Under the pieces are notes generated by a model. The model saw only the letters and a program-made list of their open reading frames with translations, had not been told where the DNA came from and did no database searches. Shown here one piece after another: positions 25,569 through 34,462 of a stretch of 46,847 nucleotides of DNA (position 1 is the first letter of the stretch; each line of letters starts with the position of its first letter). A program made the translations under genes and the position numbers. Source of the stretch: Bradyrhizobium guangdongense (lineage in GTDB: Bacteria; Pseudomonadota; Alphaproteobacteria; Rhizobiales; Xanthobacteraceae); the NCBI RefSeq assembly GCF_006483445.1, contig NZ_PPPT01000007.1, positions 1 through 46,847 of the forward strand, in the 5' to 3' direction.

Positions 25569-26258
25569 TTAGACGGACAGATACTTTGAGACTTGCGCGG
25601 CATCGACGCTGTCGCGCGGATCGTCGCGCACGATCTCGCCGTTCTCGATGACCAGCACGCGGTCGGCGATATCGAGCGCAAAGCTCAGCACTTGCTCGGA
25701 CACGACGATCGACAGCCCCTTCTCGTCGCGGATGCGCTTCAGGGTGCGCGCCATCTCCTTGATGATCGACGGCTGGATGCCTTCGGTCGGCTCGTCCAGC
25801 AGCAGCACTTTTGGCTTGGTCGCGAGCGCGCGGGCGATCGCGAGCTGCTGTTGCTGACCGCCGGAGAGATTGCCGCCGCGGCGGCCCTTCATCTCCAGGA
25901 GCACCGGGAACAGTTCGTAGATGTCGCCGGGCACCTCCGACTCACCGGAGACGACGAGGCCGGTCTCGATGTTCTCCTTCACCGTCATGGTGGAGAAGAT
26001 CATGCGGCCCTGCGGCACATAGGCGAGGCCCTTGGCGACCCGCTCGTAGCTCGGCAGACCGACGAGCTCCGCCCCGTCCATGCTCACCGAGCCGCTCTTC
26101 GCCGGCAAAATGCCCATAAGCGATTTCATCAGCGTGGTCTTGCCCATGCCGTTGCGGCCCATGATCGCCACGATCTCGTTGGGTGCGACCTTGACGTTGA
26201 GACCGTGCAGCACCTCGCTCTGGCCGTAGGCGACGTGAAGATCGGAAATTGCCAGCAT
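25569..26258 (-). CDS. urtE: Urea/amide ABC transporter ATPase, UrtE-like
   Basis: A 229-residue ATP-binding subunit of the branched-chain amino acid (HAAT) transporter class. Walker A is GRNGMGKTT, the signature is NLSGGQQQQLAIARAL and Walker B is KVLLLDEPTEGIQPS, followed by the switch histidine region replaced by SIVVSEQVLSF, as usual in LivF/UrtE proteins. A ribosome binding site (AGGAG) precedes the ATG. It is the last transporter gene, tightly followed by fmdA. A block of tandem palindromic repeats separates it from urtD. Symbols follow the urea transporter; the neighbouring amidases suggest short amides as an alternative or additional cargo (FmdDEF-like). Confidence 0.92.
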   Translation of the reverse strand: MLAISDLHVAYGQSEVLHGLNVKVAPNEIVAIMGRNGMGKTTLMKSLMGILPAKSGSVSMDGAELVGLPSYERVAKGLAYVPQGRMIFSTMTVKENIETGLVVSGESEVPGDIYELFPVLLEMKGRRGGNLSGGQQQQLAIARALATKPKVLLLDEPTEGIQPSIIKEMARTLKRIRDEKGLSIVVSEQVLSFALDIADRVLVIENGEIVRDDPRDSVDAAQVSKYLSV

Positions 26259-26285
26259 CGGTTTGCTCCTACGCTCGGTGTTCCT

Positions 26286-26674
26286 TCCTTCTCCCCTTGT
26301 GGGAGAAGGTGGCGCGGGCGTAGCCCGCGACGGATGAGGGGTTTGCGTCAGCGAGTACGAAGGGCAGTTTGACGCGCGGAGAGATACCCCTCACCCGGAT
26401 CGCTTGCGCGATCCGACCTCTCCCACAAGGGGAGAGGTGAACCGTCAGTACCGCCACAGATTCACTCGAAGGCACGAACACTTCCCTTCTCCCCTTGTGG
26501 GAGAAGGTGGCGCGGGCGGAGCCCGCGACGGATGAGGGGTCTGCGTCGGCGGATGCGAAGGGCAGTTGAATGCGCGGAGAGATACCCCTCACCCGGATCG
26601 CATCTGGCGATGCGATCCGACCTCTCCCACAAGGGGAGAGGTGCACCGCCACTGCCGCAGCAGATTCGCTCGAC
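26286..26674. repeat. Two tandem ~200-bp compound palindromic repeats (family D) between urtE and urtD
   Basis: Copy 1 starts near 26286 and copy 2 near 26485, a period of about 199 bases. Each copy contains CTTCTCCCCTTGTGGGAGAA at its left and CCTCTCCCACAAGGGGAGAG about 130 bases on, which are mutually complementary, plus internal hairpins (GGCGCGGGCG..CCCGCG; GGATCGC..GCGATCC). The copies differ by scattered substitutions and a short insertion. They fill the 426-base gap 26259-26684, in which I see no gene. Confidence 0.85.
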
Positions 26675-26684
26675 TTCGTCATGC

Positions 26685-27440
<756 letters not shown>

Positions 27441-27451
27441 GACCTATCTCC

Positions 27452-28594
27452 TCACTCCGCGGGCGCGCCGTCGGCGACCGAGCTATCGGTCCAGCCGGCA
27501 GGTTTCGATTTGCGCGACGAGATCAGGCGTTCGATGCGCGGCTGCACATAGTCGCCCCAGATCCCGGCAAGGCCGTTCGGGAAGGCCAGCACCACGGCGA
27601 TGAACAGCCCGCCCAGTCCGAACAGCCAGAGCTCGGGGAAGGATTCCGACAGGCTGGTCTTGGCGAAATTCACCAGCAGCGTGCCGTAGATGGCGCCGAG
27701 GATCGACAACCGGCCGCCGACCGCGGTGTAGATCACCATTTCGATCGACGGCACGATGCCGACGAAGGACGGTGACATGAAGCCGACATTGAGGGCGAAC
27801 ATGGCGCCGCCGATCGCGGCGAACACGGCGGCGATGCAGAAGGCGAAGATCTTGAAGTTGGCGACGCTGTAGCCGGAGAAGCGGACCCGGTCCTCCTTTT
27901 CGCGCATCGCGACCAGGATGCGTCCGAGCTTGGAGTGCCGGACGAACTGCGCGATCATGATGCAGGCGAACAGGCAGCCGACCTCGAAGAAGTAGAGCAC
28001 GACCTTGGCGTGGTCGGGACGGATGTCCCAGCCCTTCAGCGTGCGCAGATCGGTCATGCCGTTGATGCCGCCGGTGTAGCCCTGCTGTCCCACGATCAAA
28101 ATGGTGAGGATCGCGGCGACGGCCTGCGTGATGATCGCAAAGTAGGTACCGCCGACGCGGCGCTTGAACATCGCGGTGCCGATGATCAGCGCAAAGATGC
28201 CCGGCACGAGGATGATGGCGGCGATGGTGAAGGTGAGGCTGTTGAAGGGCTTCCAGAACAACGGCAGCGCGGTGATCTGATTCCAGTCCATGAAATCGGG
28301 AATGCCCGGCGTCGACTGTATCTTTGTGTTCTCGACACTCGATGCCTCGAGCTTGAGGAACATCGCCATGCAGTAGCCGCCGAGGCCGAAGAACACGCCC
28401 TGGCCGAGGCTCAAGATGCCGCCATAGCCCCAGCAGATCACGAGGCCAAGCGCGACGAAGGCGTAGGTCAGGTATTTTGCGACCAGGTTGAGCCGGAAGA
28501 CGTCGAGCGTGAGCGGCAGGATCACCACCAGGAAGACCGCGAGCACCAGAATTCCGATGAACTCCGAGCGATTGAAGAAGCGATTGTCGGTCAT
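27452..28594 (-). CDS. urtC: Urea/amide ABC transporter permease, UrtC-like
   Basis: A 380-residue integral membrane permease of the LivM/UrtC family. Several hydrophobic segments are visible (FIGILVLAVFLVVILPLTLD; YAFVALGLVICWGYGGILSL; a long run near GIFALIIGTAMF). The family motif GYGGILSLGQGVFFGLGGY and the cytoplasmic coupling region REKEDRVRFSGYSVANFKIF are present. The loop near residue 80-120 is longer than in LivM, as is usual for UrtC. GAGG precedes the start. It follows urtB by 18 bases and pairs with UrtB to form the translocation channel. Confidence 0.93.
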   Translation of the reverse strand: MTDNRFFNRSEFIGILVLAVFLVVILPLTLDVFRLNLVAKYLTYAFVALGLVICWGYGGILSLGQGVFFGLGGYCMAMFLKLEASSVENTKIQSTPGIPDFMDWNQITALPLFWKPFNSLTFTIAAIILVPGIFALIIGTAMFKRRVGGTYFAIITQAVAAILTILIVGQQGYTGGINGMTDLRTLKGWDIRPDHAKVVLYFFEVGCLFACIMIAQFVRHSKLGRILVAMREKEDRVRFSGYSVANFKIFAFCIAAVFAAIGGAMFALNVGFMSPSFVGIVPSIEMVIYTAVGGRLSILGAIYGTLLVNFAKTSLSESFPELWLFGLGGLFIAVVLAFPNGLAGIWGDYVQPRIERLISSRKSKPAGWTDSSVADGAPAE

Positions 28595-28612
28595 GGCATC
28601 AGCCTCTGTTTC

Positions 28613-29539
28613 TCACTTGCGGACCTTGAGGGCGAACAACCCTTGCGGCCGCAGCATCAGGATTCCGACAACGGCGAGCAGCGTCAGCACCTTGGCCATC
28701 GAGCCCGACATGAAGAATTCGAGGGTGGATTGCGTCTGCGAGATCGAGAAGGCCGAGGCGATGGTGCCGAGCAGGCTCGCGGCGCCGCCGAACACGACCA
28801 CCAGGAAGGTGTCGACGATGTAGAGCTGTCCGGACGTCGGCCCGGTCGAGCCGATCATCGTGAACGCGCTGCCGGCGACGCCGGCGATCCCGCAGCCGAG
28901 GCCAAAGGTGTAGCGATCGACCTTTTCGGTGTTGATGCCGACCGCTCCGGCCATGATGCGGTTCTGCACGACGGCGCGCACCTGGCGACCCCAGCGCGAC
29001 AGATACATGACGTAGGCGACGCCGATGGTGATGAGAACGGTGAGGCACATCACGAAGACGCCGTTGATCGGCACTTCGATGCTCTCGGTGACGTGGAGCG
29101 ATCCCAGCATCCATTGCGGCAGCTCGACGCCGACCTCGCGTGCGCCGAACACGGAGCGATAGGCCTGCTGCAACATCAGGCTGAGGCCCCAGGTGGCGAG
29201 CAGCGTATCGAGCGGACGCTTGTAGAGATGCCGTATCAGCACCCATTCCACCAGCATCCCCAGCGCACCTGAGGCGACGAAGGCCAAAATCATCGCAAGG
29301 AAGAAGTAGCCGGCGAACAGGCCCGGCAGATAGGACTGGAAGAGGTTTGAGGTCATCCAGGTGACGTAGGCGCCCAGGATCATGAACTCGCCATGGGCCA
29401 TGTTGATGACGCCCATCTGGCCGAAGATGATCGCAAGACCGAGCGCCATCAGGACGTAGACCGAGAACAGGATCAGTCCCGCAAAACCCTGCATGACGAA
29501 GATGGAGCCAAGGTCGCCAATCGAGTAATCGCCGAACAT
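28613..29539 (-). CDS. urtB: Urea/amide ABC transporter permease, UrtB-like
   Basis: A 308-residue permease of the LivH/UrtB family with about eight hydrophobic segments. Family marks are GLAIIFGQMGVINMAHGEFM, GLSLMLQQAYRSVFGAREVG, the coupling-helix region WGRQVRAVVQNRIMAGAVGI, and the C-terminal GILMLRPQGLFALKVRK. A strong ribosome binding site (GGAGGA) lies ahead of the ATG. A terminator-like hairpin lies between it and the upstream urtA gene, so expression may be lower than that of the binding protein. Confidence 0.94.
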   Translation of the reverse strand: MFGDYSIGDLGSIFVMQGFAGLILFSVYVLMALGLAIIFGQMGVINMAHGEFMILGAYVTWMTSNLFQSYLPGLFAGYFFLAMILAFVASGALGMLVEWVLIRHLYKRPLDTLLATWGLSLMLQQAYRSVFGAREVGVELPQWMLGSLHVTESIEVPINGVFVMCLTVLITIGVAYVMYLSRWGRQVRAVVQNRIMAGAVGINTEKVDRYTFGLGCGIAGVAGSAFTMIGSTGPTSGQLYIVDTFLVVVFGGAASLLGTIASAFSISQTQSTLEFFMSGSMAKVLTLLAVVGILMLRPQGLFALKVRK

Positions 29540-29566
29540 CGATGTCCTCCGTCGGGGGAAAAAGGG

Positions 29567-29598
29567 CCCCGCGCCGCAAGCCGGTTCGCGGCGCGGGG
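29567..29598 (-). terminator. Terminator-like hairpin between urtA and urtB (possible attenuator)
   Basis: A perfect 11-bp stem (CCCCGCGCCGC at 29567-29577 with GCGGCGCGGGG at 29588-29598) encloses a ten-base loop. On the minus strand it is followed by CCCTTTTTC. It sits downstream of the urtA stop and upstream of the urtB ribosome binding site. Confidence 0.75.
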
Positions 29599-29666
29599 GT
29601 CTTGGGCATGGACTTGCAATCCACGCCAGGGAGCTGTGTTGAGGAAGCCGCCGCGGGCGCTGCGAC

Positions 29667-30926
29667 TTACTGGTAGCCCTTCGGGAACGGATCCGGCTCG
29701 ACGAGATCGGCGGTCTCGTAGATCAGCTCGAACTGACCATCGAGCTTGGCGCGTCCCACGCGGGTCTTCGACCAGAGGTGATGGTTCTCGTGGATGCGCA
29801 CATAGCCTTCCGGCGCGCCCTTGAACTCGATGCCCGGCGAAGCCGCGGCGATCTTGTCCACGTCGAAGGAGCCCGCCTTCTCCACTGTCAACTTCCACAG
29901 CCACGGGCCGAGATAGGCAGCCTGGGTGACGTCTCCGATCACGGTCTTCTCGCCCCACATCTTCTTGAACGCAGGCACGAAGGTCTTGTTGTTGGGGTTG
30001 TCGAGCGACTGGAAGTACTTCATGCAGGCGTAGGCGCCGGCGATGTTCTCGCCGCCGATGCCGTCGATTTCGTCTTCGGTGACCGAGATCGTCAGCAGCG
30101 CCTGCTTGGAGAGGTCGATACCGGCAGCCTTGAGCTGCTTGTAGAACGCGACGTTCGAGCCGCCCACCACGTCGGTGAAGATCACGTCGGGCTTGGTCAG
30201 CTTGATCTTGTTGATGACCGAGTTGAACTGCGTCGAACCGAGCGCGTAATACTCCTCGCCGACGACCTTGCCCTTCAGCACGTTCTCGACATGCTTGCGC
30301 GCGATCTTGTTCGAGGTGCGCGGCCAGATGTAGTCGGAGCCGATGAAGAAGAAGGTTTTGGCGCCCTTCTCCTTGGCGATCCAGTTCAGGCCGGCGAGAA
30401 TCTGCTGGGTTGCTTCCTGGCCGGTGTAGATGACGTTCTTGGACTGCTCCAGACCTTCATAGAAGGTCGGGTAGTAGAGCATGCCGTTGTACTGCTCCAT
30501 GACCGGCAGCACCGCCTTGCGCGAGGCCGAGGTCCAGCAGCCCATGATCGCCGCGACCTTGTCGTTGACGAGCAGCTTCTTGGCCTTTTCGGCAAACGTC
30601 GGCCAGTCGCTGGCGCCGTCTTCCTGGATGATCTTGATCTTGCGCCCGAGCACGCCGCCCATGGCGTTGATCTGCTCGATCGCGAGTTTTTCGGCCTCGA
30701 TCGAGCCGGTTTCCGAGATCGCCATCGTGCCGGTGGCCGAGTGGAGAATGCCGACCGTCACCTCGGTGTCGGTGACGGCAAGGCCGGTCGTGTTGACCGC
30801 CGAGGTCGCCGGCGCCTGCGCGAAAGACGTCTTCGGCAGCATCGTGATGGCGGGCAAAGCCGCCATTCCCATCAATAGCTTACGCCGGAATGGCGACAGC
30901 AGGCCCTTGTTCGTTTCGTCTGACAT
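29667..30926 (-). CDS. urtA: Urea/short-chain amide ABC transporter substrate-binding protein
   Basis: A 419-residue periplasmic binding protein of the UrtA/FmdD family. The start MSDETNKGLLSPFRRKLLMG at 30926 is supported by GGTGGGG upstream; a longer frame runs into the promoter region. The N-terminus FRRKLLMGMAALPAITM resembles a twin-arginine or Sec signal, with cleavage likely after SFAQA. Family stretches are TVGILHSATGTMAISETGSI, the AIMGCWTSASRKAVLPVMEQ region that surrounds the ligand, and YYPTFYEGLEQSKNVIYTG. It is the first gene of the minus-strand transporter and amidase run, and is divergent from the permease-kinase. Whether urea or formamide/acetamide is the main ligand cannot be settled here, but two amidases and no urease are linked to it. 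Confidence 0.93.
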   Translation of the reverse strand: MSDETNKGLLSPFRRKLLMGMAALPAITMLPKTSFAQAPATSAVNTTGLAVTDTEVTVGILHSATGTMAISETGSIEAEKLAIEQINAMGGVLGRKIKIIQEDGASDWPTFAEKAKKLLVNDKVAAIMGCWTSASRKAVLPVMEQYNGMLYYPTFYEGLEQSKNVIYTGQEATQQILAGLNWIAKEKGAKTFFFIGSDYIWPRTSNKIARKHVENVLKGKVVGEEYYALGSTQFNSVINKIKLTKPDVIFTDVVGGSNVAFYKQLKAAGIDLSKQALLTISVTEDEIDGIGGENIAGAYACMKYFQSLDNPNNKTFVPAFKKMWGEKTVIGDVTQAAYLGPWLWKLTVEKAGSFDVDKIAAASPGIEFKGAPEGYVRIHENHHLWSKTRVGRAKLDGQFELIYETADLVEPDPFPKGYQ

Positions 30927-30983
30927 GAGCACCCCACCTTGTTTCGAGGACACGCGATTGGTGCGGTGAGGATGGCTCGGATT

Positions 30984-31015
30984 TGTGCAGCGCACAGATA
31001 CGCAAGATCGCGTAT
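30984..31015. promoter_or_regulatory. Two perfect inverted repeats in the urtA/kinase divergent region
   Basis: TGTGC-AGC-GCACA occupies 30984-30996 and ATACGC-AAGATC-GCGTAT occupies 30998-31015, two bases apart. Both are perfect dyads, placed between the divergent urtA and sensor kinase genes. They are good candidates for binding sites of the dimeric LuxR-type response regulator encoded at 34452 or of a nitrogen regulator; the link is inference. Confidence 0.55.
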
Positions 31016-31045
31016 ATTGCACCGCAAAATACCGACGTAGGCTTT

Positions 31046-31060
31046 TGGTACGGGATTTGC
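31046..31060 (+). promoter_or_regulatory. Sigma-54 (-24/-12) type promoter upstream of the permease-kinase gene
   Basis: TGGTACG-GGAT-TTGC at 31046-31060 matches the RpoN consensus TGGCACG-N4-TTGC with one change and exact spacing. It points toward the kinase gene, whose GTG start at 31094 lies about 34 bases downstream, which is a sensible distance. Confidence 0.6.
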
Positions 31061-31093
31061 GAGGGCCCTGGCTGGTTCTCAGGAGTGGGGTGA

Positions 31094-34000
31094 GTGGCAG
31101 GGCGGCAGCGAATAGACCGCGTCAGGCGCCAGTACAATCAATGGGTCGCCAACCAGACGCTGGAAGACTACGCGCTGCGCTTCACCGCCAAGAGCGCGCG
31201 CCGCTGGTCGGCCGCCCGCGTCGCCAACACGGCGCTCGGCGCGATCTCGTTCCTGGCGATGGAGGCGATCGGCGGCACCATCACCCTCAACTATGGCGTC
31301 ACCAACGCGGCTGCCGCGATCCTGGTCGTCTCCATCATCATCTTCTGCTGCGGCGTGCCGATTGCCTATTATGCCGCCAGATGCGGCATCGACATCGACC
31401 TCCTCACCCGCGGCGCCGGCTTCGGCTATATCGGCTCGACCATCACGTCGCTGATCTACGCCTCCTTCACCTTCATCTTCTTCGCGATCGAAGCCGTGAT
31501 CCTGGCGTCCGCGCTCGAGATGTGTTTCGGGATTCCGAGGCCTGTCGGCTATCTCATCAGCGCCGTCGTCATCATCCCCTTGGTGGCCTACGGCATCACG
31601 CTGATCAGCCGCTTCCAATTGTGGACGCAGCCGCTGTGGATCGTGCTGCACATCCTGCCCTTTGCCGCGATCGCCTGGGCCAATCCGCATTCCTTTGCGG
31701 AGTGGCGCAACTTCTCGGGCGAGCACGGCGACTTGAACGGGCATTTCGACCTGCTGCTGTTCGGTGTCGCAGCCTCGGTGGTGTTCTCGCTGGTGGCGCA
31801 GATCGGCGAGCAGGTCGACTTTCTGCGCTTCCTGCCGCGCGACCGGCGCGCCTCGCGGGCATCCTGGTGGATCGCGCTGATGAGCGCAGGCCCGGGCTGG
31901 ATCGTGCTCGGCGCGCTCAAACTGCTGGCGGGGTCGTTCCTCGCCTTCTTCGCGCTCAGCCATGGCGTGCCGCCCGAGGAGGCCGCCGAGCCTGCGCATA
32001 TGTATCTCGAAGCGTTCCGCTACGTGCTCTCGCAGCCCGACCTCGCACTGGCGCTGACCGGCACGTTCGTGATCCTGTCGCAGGTCAAGATCAACGTCAC
32101 CAACGCCTATGCCGGCTCGATCGCCTGGTCGAACTTCTTTTCACGCCTGACGCATAGTCATCCCGGCCGCGTGGTCTGGCTGGTGTTCAACGTCATCGTG
32201 GCGCTGCTGCTGATGGAGATCGGCGTCTACAAGGCGCTGGAGCAGACGCTGGCGCTCTATTCCAACGTCGCGATCGCCTGGGTCGGTGCGCTCGTGGCCG
32301 ATCTCGTCATCAACAAGCCGCTCGGGCTGCGGCCGCAGCAGATCGAATTCAAGCGCGCGCATCTCTACGACATCAATCCGGTCGGCGTCGGCGCGATGAC
32401 GATCGCGACAATCATCTCCATCAGCGCCTTCTACGGCCTGTTCGGGCCGGTCGCGAGCGCATTGTCGGCCTTCATCGCGCTCGCGGTGGCCTTCATCGCC
32501 GCACCGCTGATCGCTTGGGCCACCGACGGCAAATACTACATTGCGCGCAAGCCGAAGCGGAGCTGGCAGAACATCGAACAGATCCAGTGCTGTATCTGCG
32601 AGCACTCCTTCGAACCGGAGGACATGGCGTCCTGTCCGGCCTATGCCGGGCCGATCTGCTCGCTGTGCTGCTCACTCGATGCGCGCTGCCACGATCTCTG
32701 CAAACCGCACGCGCGCGCCGGCGCGCAGGTCTCCGACATGCTCGGAAAGATTTTGCCGCAGCCGATCTATGCGCGGATCAATTCGCAGTTCGGCCATTAC
32801 ATCGGCGTGTTCGTGGTCGCGGCGGGGCTGGTCGCGCTGGTGCTGGGGCTGATCTATCTCCAGACGTCGGCGAATCTGCATGACAACATGCTCGTCTCCA
32901 ACGTGCTCTGGAAGGTGTTCTTCTCGCTCAGCATCATCATCGGCGTGGTCGCCTGGCTGTTCGTGCTGGCGCAGCAAAGCCGCCGCGCCGCCGAGGCCGA
33001 GACGCGACGGCAGACGGCGCTGCTGATCCAGGAGATCGACGCCCACAAGCGCACCGATGCCGAACTGCAGCGCGCCAAGGAGGTCGCCGAATCCGCCAAC
33101 CTCGCCAAGAGCCGCTATGTGGTGGGCCTCAGCCACGAGCTGCGCTCGCCGCTCAATGCCATCAGCGGCTATGCCCAGCTCCTGGAGCAGGACGCGACGC
33201 TGCAGACCAAACCGCGCGACCAGGTGCGCGTCGTCCGCCGCAGCGCCGATCACCTCTCCGGCCTGATCGACGGCATTCTGGACATCTCCAAGATCGAGGC
33301 GGGTCGGCTGTATTTGTCGCGCGACGAGGTGCGCCTAAGCGAATTCCTGGATCAGCTCGTCGGCATGTTCCGCCTGCAGGCCGCGGCCAAAGGCATCGAC
33401 TTCGTGTTCCGGCGGCCGGCCGTGCTGCCGGTCGTGGTCTATGCCGACGAAAAACGGCTGCGGCAGATTTTGATCAATTTGCTCTCCAATGCGATCAAGT
33501 TCACGCAGACCGGCAGCGTCAATTTCGTGGTGCATTACCGCAGCCCCGTCGCCGAGTTCGAGGTGACCGACACCGGCCCCGGCATTCGCAGCGACGATCT
33601 CGAACGCATCTTTGCACCCTTCGAACGCGGCGCGCTCGGCGTCTCGCAGCCGCAGAGCGGCACCGGGCTGGGGCTCACCATCAGCCGCCTGCTCGCGGGC
33701 GTGATGGGCGGCGACATCAAGGTGACCAGCACGGTCGGGACCGGCAGCACGTTCAAGGTGAAGATTTTGCTGTCGGAGGTGACCAATCCCCGCCGTACCG
33801 CGCCGGTGGCGGCGCCGGTCTCCGGCTATCACGGCGCGCGCAAGACGATTTTGGTCACCGACGACGACCCCGTGCATCGCGACCTCCTGCGCGAGGTGCT
33901 GGCGCCGCTCGGATTCATCCTGCTCAGCGCAACCGACGGCCCCGGGTGCATCGCGCTGGCGCAGCACTGCCGGCCCGATCTGTTCCTGCTCGACATCTCC

Positions 34001-34462
34001 ATGCCCGGCATGGACGGCTGGAAGGTCGCGGAGACATTGCGCGCCGACGGTCATCACCAGGCGCGCATCCTGATGGTGTCGGCGAGCGCGCTGGAAGCGC
34101 ACGGCACGCCGCTGGCGCAAACGTTCCATGACGGCTATCTGATGAAGCCGATCGACATTCCAAAGCTGCTGGAGACCGTCCGGCAGCTCCTCAAGCTCGA
34201 ATGGCAATACGGCTCGGACGAGATCGTCGTGCCGCTATGGCGTCCCGACGTCGGCACGCGGCCGCCGGTGAGGCATATCGAGGAGCTGATCGGCCTCGGC
34301 CAGATCGGCTACGTCAAGGGCATCCAGTTGAAGCTGGACGAGCTCGGCAGCGAGCACCCCGAACACGCCGATTTCGTCGCGCAGATGCGTTTCCTGGTCG
34401 ACCGCTTCGATCTCGACCAGTACATGGCCACATTGAAGACATTGCACGCGTATGAACACTGA
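31094..34462 (+). CDS. Hybrid histidine kinase fused to an NCS1-like permease domain
   Basis: 1122 residues. Residues about 1-490 have 10-12 membrane segments and resemble NCS1 (purine-cytosine/hydantoin permease-like) transporters: RWSAARVANTALGAISFLAM, EAIGGTITLNYGVTNAAAAI, DLLTRGAGFGYIGST. Residues about 497-540 form a cysteine-rich insert (QCCICEHSF, ICSLCCSLDARCHDLC) that could bind a metal. Two more membrane segments (about 566-588 and 600-626) precede a helical linker, a HisKA domain with His681 in LSHELRSPLNAI, a HATPase domain (LLSNAIKF, DTGPGI, GTGLGLTIS) and a receiver domain with Asp967 in LFLLDISMPGMDG. The GTG start has AGGAG upstream. It overlaps the response regulator gene by 11 bases and is divergent from urtA. 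The likely role is sensing a transported nitrogen compound; the ligand is unknown. Confidence 0.88.
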   Translation: MAGRQRIDRVRRQYNQWVANQTLEDYALRFTAKSARRWSAARVANTALGAISFLAMEAIGGTITLNYGVTNAAAAILVVSIIIFCCGVPIAYYAARCGIDIDLLTRGAGFGYIGSTITSLIYASFTFIFFAIEAVILASALEMCFGIPRPVGYLISAVVIIPLVAYGITLISRFQLWTQPLWIVLHILPFAAIAWANPHSFAEWRNFSGEHGDLNGHFDLLLFGVAASVVFSLVAQIGEQVDFLRFLPRDRRASRASWWIALMSAGPGWIVLGALKLLAGSFLAFFALSHGVPPEEAAEPAHMYLEAFRYVLSQPDLALALTGTFVILSQVKINVTNAYAGSIAWSNFFSRLTHSHPGRVVWLVFNVIVALLLMEIGVYKALEQTLALYSNVAIAWVGALVADLVINKPLGLRPQQIEFKRAHLYDINPVGVGAMTIATIISISAFYGLFGPVASALSAFIALAVAFIAAPLIAWATDGKYYIARKPKRSWQNIEQIQCCICEHSFEPEDMASCPAYAGPICSLCCSLDARCHDLCKPHARAGAQVSDMLGKILPQPIYARINSQFGHYIGVFVVAAGLVALVLGLIYLQTSANLHDNMLVSNVLWKVFFSLSIIIGVVAWLFVLAQQSRRAAEAETRRQTALLIQEIDAHKRTDAELQRAKEVAESANLAKSRYVVGLSHELRSPLNAISGYAQLLEQDATLQTKPRDQVRVVRRSADHLSGLIDGILDISKIEAGRLYLSRDEVRLSEFLDQLVGMFRLQAAAKGIDFVFRRPAVLPVVVYADEKRLRQILINLLSNAIKFTQTGSVNFVVHYRSPVAEFEVTDTGPGIRSDDLERIFAPFERGALGVSQPQSGTGLGLTISRLLAGVMGGDIKVTSTVGTGSTFKVKILLSEVTNPRRTAPVAAPVSGYHGARKTILVTDDDPVHRDLLREVLAPLGFILLSATDGPGCIALAQHCRPDLFLLDISMPGMDGWKVAETLRADGHHQARILMVSASALEAHGTPLAQTFHDGYLMKPIDIPKLLETVRQLLKLEWQYGSDEIVVPLWRPDVGTRPPVRHIEELIGLGQIGYVKGIQLKLDELGSEHPEHADFVAQMRFLVDRFDLDQYMATLKTLHAYEH

